From NCBI GenBank assembly GCA_903830985.1, contig CAIKVZ010000164.1, positions 1-64,000 on the forward strand: DNA of 64,000 nucleotides. The letters are read 5' to 3'. The notes beneath the pieces are model-generated. The model saw only the letters and a program-made list of their open reading frames with translations, was not told the origin of the DNA and did not search any database. A program made the position numbers and the translations under genes. Shown piece after piece: positions 62,184 through 64,000 of the stretch; the first letter of the stretch is position 1; the number at the start of each line of letters is the position of its first letter. The stretch comes from an uncultured beta proteobacterium. GTDB lineage: Bacteria > Pseudomonadota > Gammaproteobacteria > Burkholderiales > Burkholderiaceae_C.

Positions 62184-63512
62184 TCACTGCACCAGTTGCG
62201 GCACCAGGGGACCACCCGCGCCAGCGCCACCACCTGAGGCGCAAGGGCTGCCCGGTTTGGTGCTAAGACCGATGAATTCCAGCATGGGCGTATCCCAAGC
62301 CTCTTCACCGGACTTCGGGTTTCCTACATTGAAGGGGCTCAACATCAGCATGCAGGCCCAGCCTTGGACCTTGGGCTGCTGGTTGCCCGGTGGCGTATTC
62401 CAGACTGAGCAATCAACCACCGGCGCTGCGACGATGCGCCGGTTCTTTCTTCCCGTCATATGCTGTGCCACGCTGGACGAGGAATACGTGTTGGCCTCGA
62501 TTCCACTGGGCACGTCCCCCTGGTAGGGCAGGTAAGCGCTGGCGGCCGCCTGATAGTTGAGCGCGCCGGCGACCGCCGAAGTTCCCGAGTAGGCGTTGGC
62601 TCCGCTTGGCCAGTTCGTTCCGGCCGAATAGGCGTAACCCGTGAAATCAGGCGGTGCGGTGCTCAGTTGCGGATTGCCGCCACCGTTTTTGTACCAGCCA
62701 AAGCGCGAATTCCAGGCCACGTCAAGGCTGTTCTTCTGTCCCTGCTCGCCCACGGGATCGCCATTCGTTAGGTCGCACTGGCCGCTGCCGGTGAGCAAGT
62801 CGGCCAGCTCGGAGGCACCACCGTTGGGCGGGGAGTAATCGATCCAGCCGAAATTTCCGGTTCCATAAGGGCTGCTGGATTTGGCTTTCAGCCATTGTCC
62901 TGGTGTCAGACCGAAGTTGTTTGCTTCGGTGCCGCTGGGGGCCAGGCAGACGCCGACCGGGATCGCGCAGGTCTTGTTCGAAGGGCTCAGAGTGGCCGCC
63001 GCCATGGCTGCAATGCTCTGGGTGGGCGGGCCGGTGTCCTCGCCCTGGAGCTGCAACACCTGCATGAACAGCACGGGCAAGCCCGTCAGCACATAGCTGC
63101 ACTTGGCGTACTGGGCGGTGTTGGGGTTGGCACTGGCGCTTTCCCGGTAGCTGCCATTGATCGTGTCAGAGAACGTGATGTCAAGCGAAGCAACGTCCAC
63201 CACTTCGCTCTGGAAATTGGCGCGGTTCATGATCTCAGCGATGCCGGCTGTGCCGCCCGTCGAAAATACCCGCCCATAAGCCACCGCTTTCGTCAGCGCA
63301 TCCGGATTGTTCTGCCCCGGGCGCAGCTGCGACGCGGCCGCCAGCGCGCAGGCGTCCATGGCGTTTTGCAGCTCGCTTTTCACGACGAAGAAGCGTCCCA
63401 GATCAATTGCCAAACCGGCAAAGCCGATCAGCATCACCAGGCTCAACCCGAAAATCAGCGCCACGGCGCCGCGCTGGCGCCAGCGGCGTTGCGGGGTCGG
63501 TGCTTTGTTCAT
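62184..63512 (-). CDS. tadG: TadG-like protein (Tad domain)
   Basis: 442 aa. The N-terminal TadG helix (GAVALIFGLSLVMLIGFAGLAIDLGRFFVVKSELQNAMDA) is followed by a large periplasmic or surface domain rich in Gly, Ser, Asn and Tyr, with six or more cysteines. TadG anchors or caps the pilus apparatus in relatives; no von Willebrand domain was recognised here. GGAAG precedes the ATG. It lies 33 bp downstream of the small lipoprotein gene. Confidence 0.85.
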   Translation of the reverse strand: MNKAPTPQRRWRQRGAVALIFGLSLVMLIGFAGLAIDLGRFFVVKSELQNAMDACALAAASQLRPGQNNPDALTKAVAYGRVFSTGGTAGIAEIMNRANFQSEVVDVASLDITFSDTINGSYRESASANPNTAQYAKCSYVLTGLPVLFMQVLQLQGEDTGPPTQSIAAMAAATLSPSNKTCAIPVGVCLAPSGTEANNFGLTPGQWLKAKSSSPYGTGNFGWIDYSPPNGGASELADLLTGSGQCDLTNGDPVGEQGQKNSLDVAWNSRFGWYKNGGGNPQLSTAPPDFTGYAYSAGTNWPSGANAYSGTSAVAGALNYQAAASAYLPYQGDVPSGIEANTYSSSSVAQHMTGRKNRRIVAAPVVDCSVWNTPPGNQQPKVQGWACMLMLSPFNVGNPKSGEEAWDTPMLEFIGLSTKPGSPCASGGGAGAGGPLVPQLVQ

Positions 63513-63545
63513 GATCTGCTTCCATCGGACGCGAGGCGGCGTCGG

Positions 63546-63839
63546 TCATTGGCCCGAAGACGAGCCCAGATTGACGATGAGACCGGTTTGCGCCGGTGCC
63601 TTGTCCTGGCTTTGGTAATTGGTGATCGCGGTCACGGCCGACTTGCCATCCAAGCCCAGCACCGGGTCCTTGTTGGCCGACGCCTCGGGGTACAGGGTCT
63701 GGCTTTGCCTGGCCGCGCGCACGGCGTCGCCAAAGCGGGCATCGAGTGCCGGGGTGTTGGCGGCGCATCCCGTGAGCTGCGCCGACAGGGCCATGAGCCC
63801 AGCCAGCAAGCAAGTCTTGTAAGCGTGATGGATTGACAT
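63546..63839 (-). CDS. Small Tad-locus lipoprotein
   Basis: 97 aa with a lipobox (LTGC, about residue 25) after a short signal. The mature part is short and polar (ALDARFGDAVRAARQSQTLYPEA). Small lipoproteins occur in this position, between the secretin and tadG genes, in several betaproteobacterial Tad loci and may help secretin targeting. A strong AAGGAG site precedes the ATG. No further homology is claimed. Confidence 0.8.
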   Translation of the reverse strand: MSIHHAYKTCLLAGLMALSAQLTGCAANTPALDARFGDAVRAARQSQTLYPEASANKDPVLGLDGKSAVTAITNYQSQDKAPAQTGLIVNLGSSSGQ

Positions 63840-63849
63840 GATGGGCTCC

Positions 63850-64000
63850 TTATTTGCTCAGTTCGAATCCGCCTGCCGGCAGGGGCAGCGGGGCGGCGAT
63901 TTGCAGCGGCTTGACGTCCCTGGGCGCACCCTCGAGCTTGTTGTCCAGGAAGAATTCCTTGGCCGTGGGCGGCGTGAAGTTGTCGGTGGGCAGGACGTAA
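63850..64000 (-). CDS. rcpA: Tad secretin RcpA/CpaC, 3' end (partial)
   Basis: Only the last 50 codons are in the window, read from the right edge to a TAA at 63850-63852. The encoded YVLPTDNFTPPTAKEFFLDN is typical of the extreme C-terminus of Tad secretins (LPTDxFxPPTxxxFF), and the next gene downstream is a Tad lipoprotein. The rest of the gene and probably the pilin (flp) and prepilin peptidase genes lie beyond the right edge. Confidence 0.75.
   Translation of the reverse strand, partial: YVLPTDNFTPPTAKEFFLDNKLEGAPRDVKPLQIAAPLPLPAGGFELSK

Overview
The window looks like a chromosome segment of a betaproteobacterium, most probably of the family Comamonadaceae (order Burkholderiales). The reasons are the GC-rich third codon positions, a Burkholderiales-type general porin, a type II secretion (T2SS) locus in the order C / G-H-I-J-K-L-M-N-D-E / F, a Liv-type ABC cassette whose LivF carries an unusual Walker A, the DUF3300-DUF2950 pair, and GC-rich repeats of a kind I associate with that family. 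No tRNA, rRNA, CRISPR array, prophage or insertion sequence was recognised.

Layout. 0-4 kb: porin (minus), a broken gene, an OsmC-like protein (minus), then ilvA (plus). Before ilvA lies what looks like a transcription attenuator: a 23-codon reading frame rich in Val/Ile/Leu codons followed by a terminator hairpin. 4-18.2 kb: complete core T2SS, with gspC divergent, gspG to gspE co-directional with overlapping starts, a three-gene ABC exporter (lipoprotein adaptor, ATPase, permease) between gspE and gspF, then gspF. 18.4-20.4 kb: a 5'-nucleotidase and a lipoprotein with a glycosidase-like fold. 20.4-26 kb: purine ring catabolism (hiuH divergent from puuE, a uraD-allC fusion, an M20 hydrolase and an MFS transporter, coupled by overlaps). 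26-30.3 kb: a membrane-anchored degenerate hemerythrin, a YihY/BrkB protein and DUF3300 and DUF2950 envelope proteins. 30.3-38.8 kb: a chemoreceptor with a secreted helical partner, nitronate monooxygenase-like, PilZ, DUF3016, CYTH-CHAD triphosphatase, a ModA-like binding protein and a Tat-exported FAH-family hydrolase. 38.9-43.6 kb: a Liv-type amino-acid or organic-acid ABC transporter. 43.6-48.6 kb: a MacB-like ABC efflux system and a LysE exporter. 48.9-53.3 kb: a secreted EXORDIUM/metalloprotease-like protein, a cysteine-rich secreted protein, an acyl-CoA synthetase, a bacteriohemerythrin and remnants of signalling genes. 53.3-64 kb: a large Ig-like lipoprotein gene split by a one-base slip in a G tract, then a Tad (tight adherence) pilus locus read leftwards (secretin end, lipoprotein, tadG, two tadE, tadZ, tadA, tadB, tadC, tadD) that runs off the right edge.

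How the genes fit together. Two envelope machines (T2SS and Tad) dominate, and several secreted or lipid-anchored proteins nearby are plausible cargo or surface partners. The purine block covers 5-hydroxyisourate to ureidoglycolate but has no urate oxidase. I do not see one unmistakably new system. The best candidates for follow-up are the ilvA attenuator, the ABC exporter embedded in the T2SS operon, the G-tract switch in the Ig-like lipoprotein beside the Tad locus, and the chemoreceptor paired with a free helical-bundle protein.
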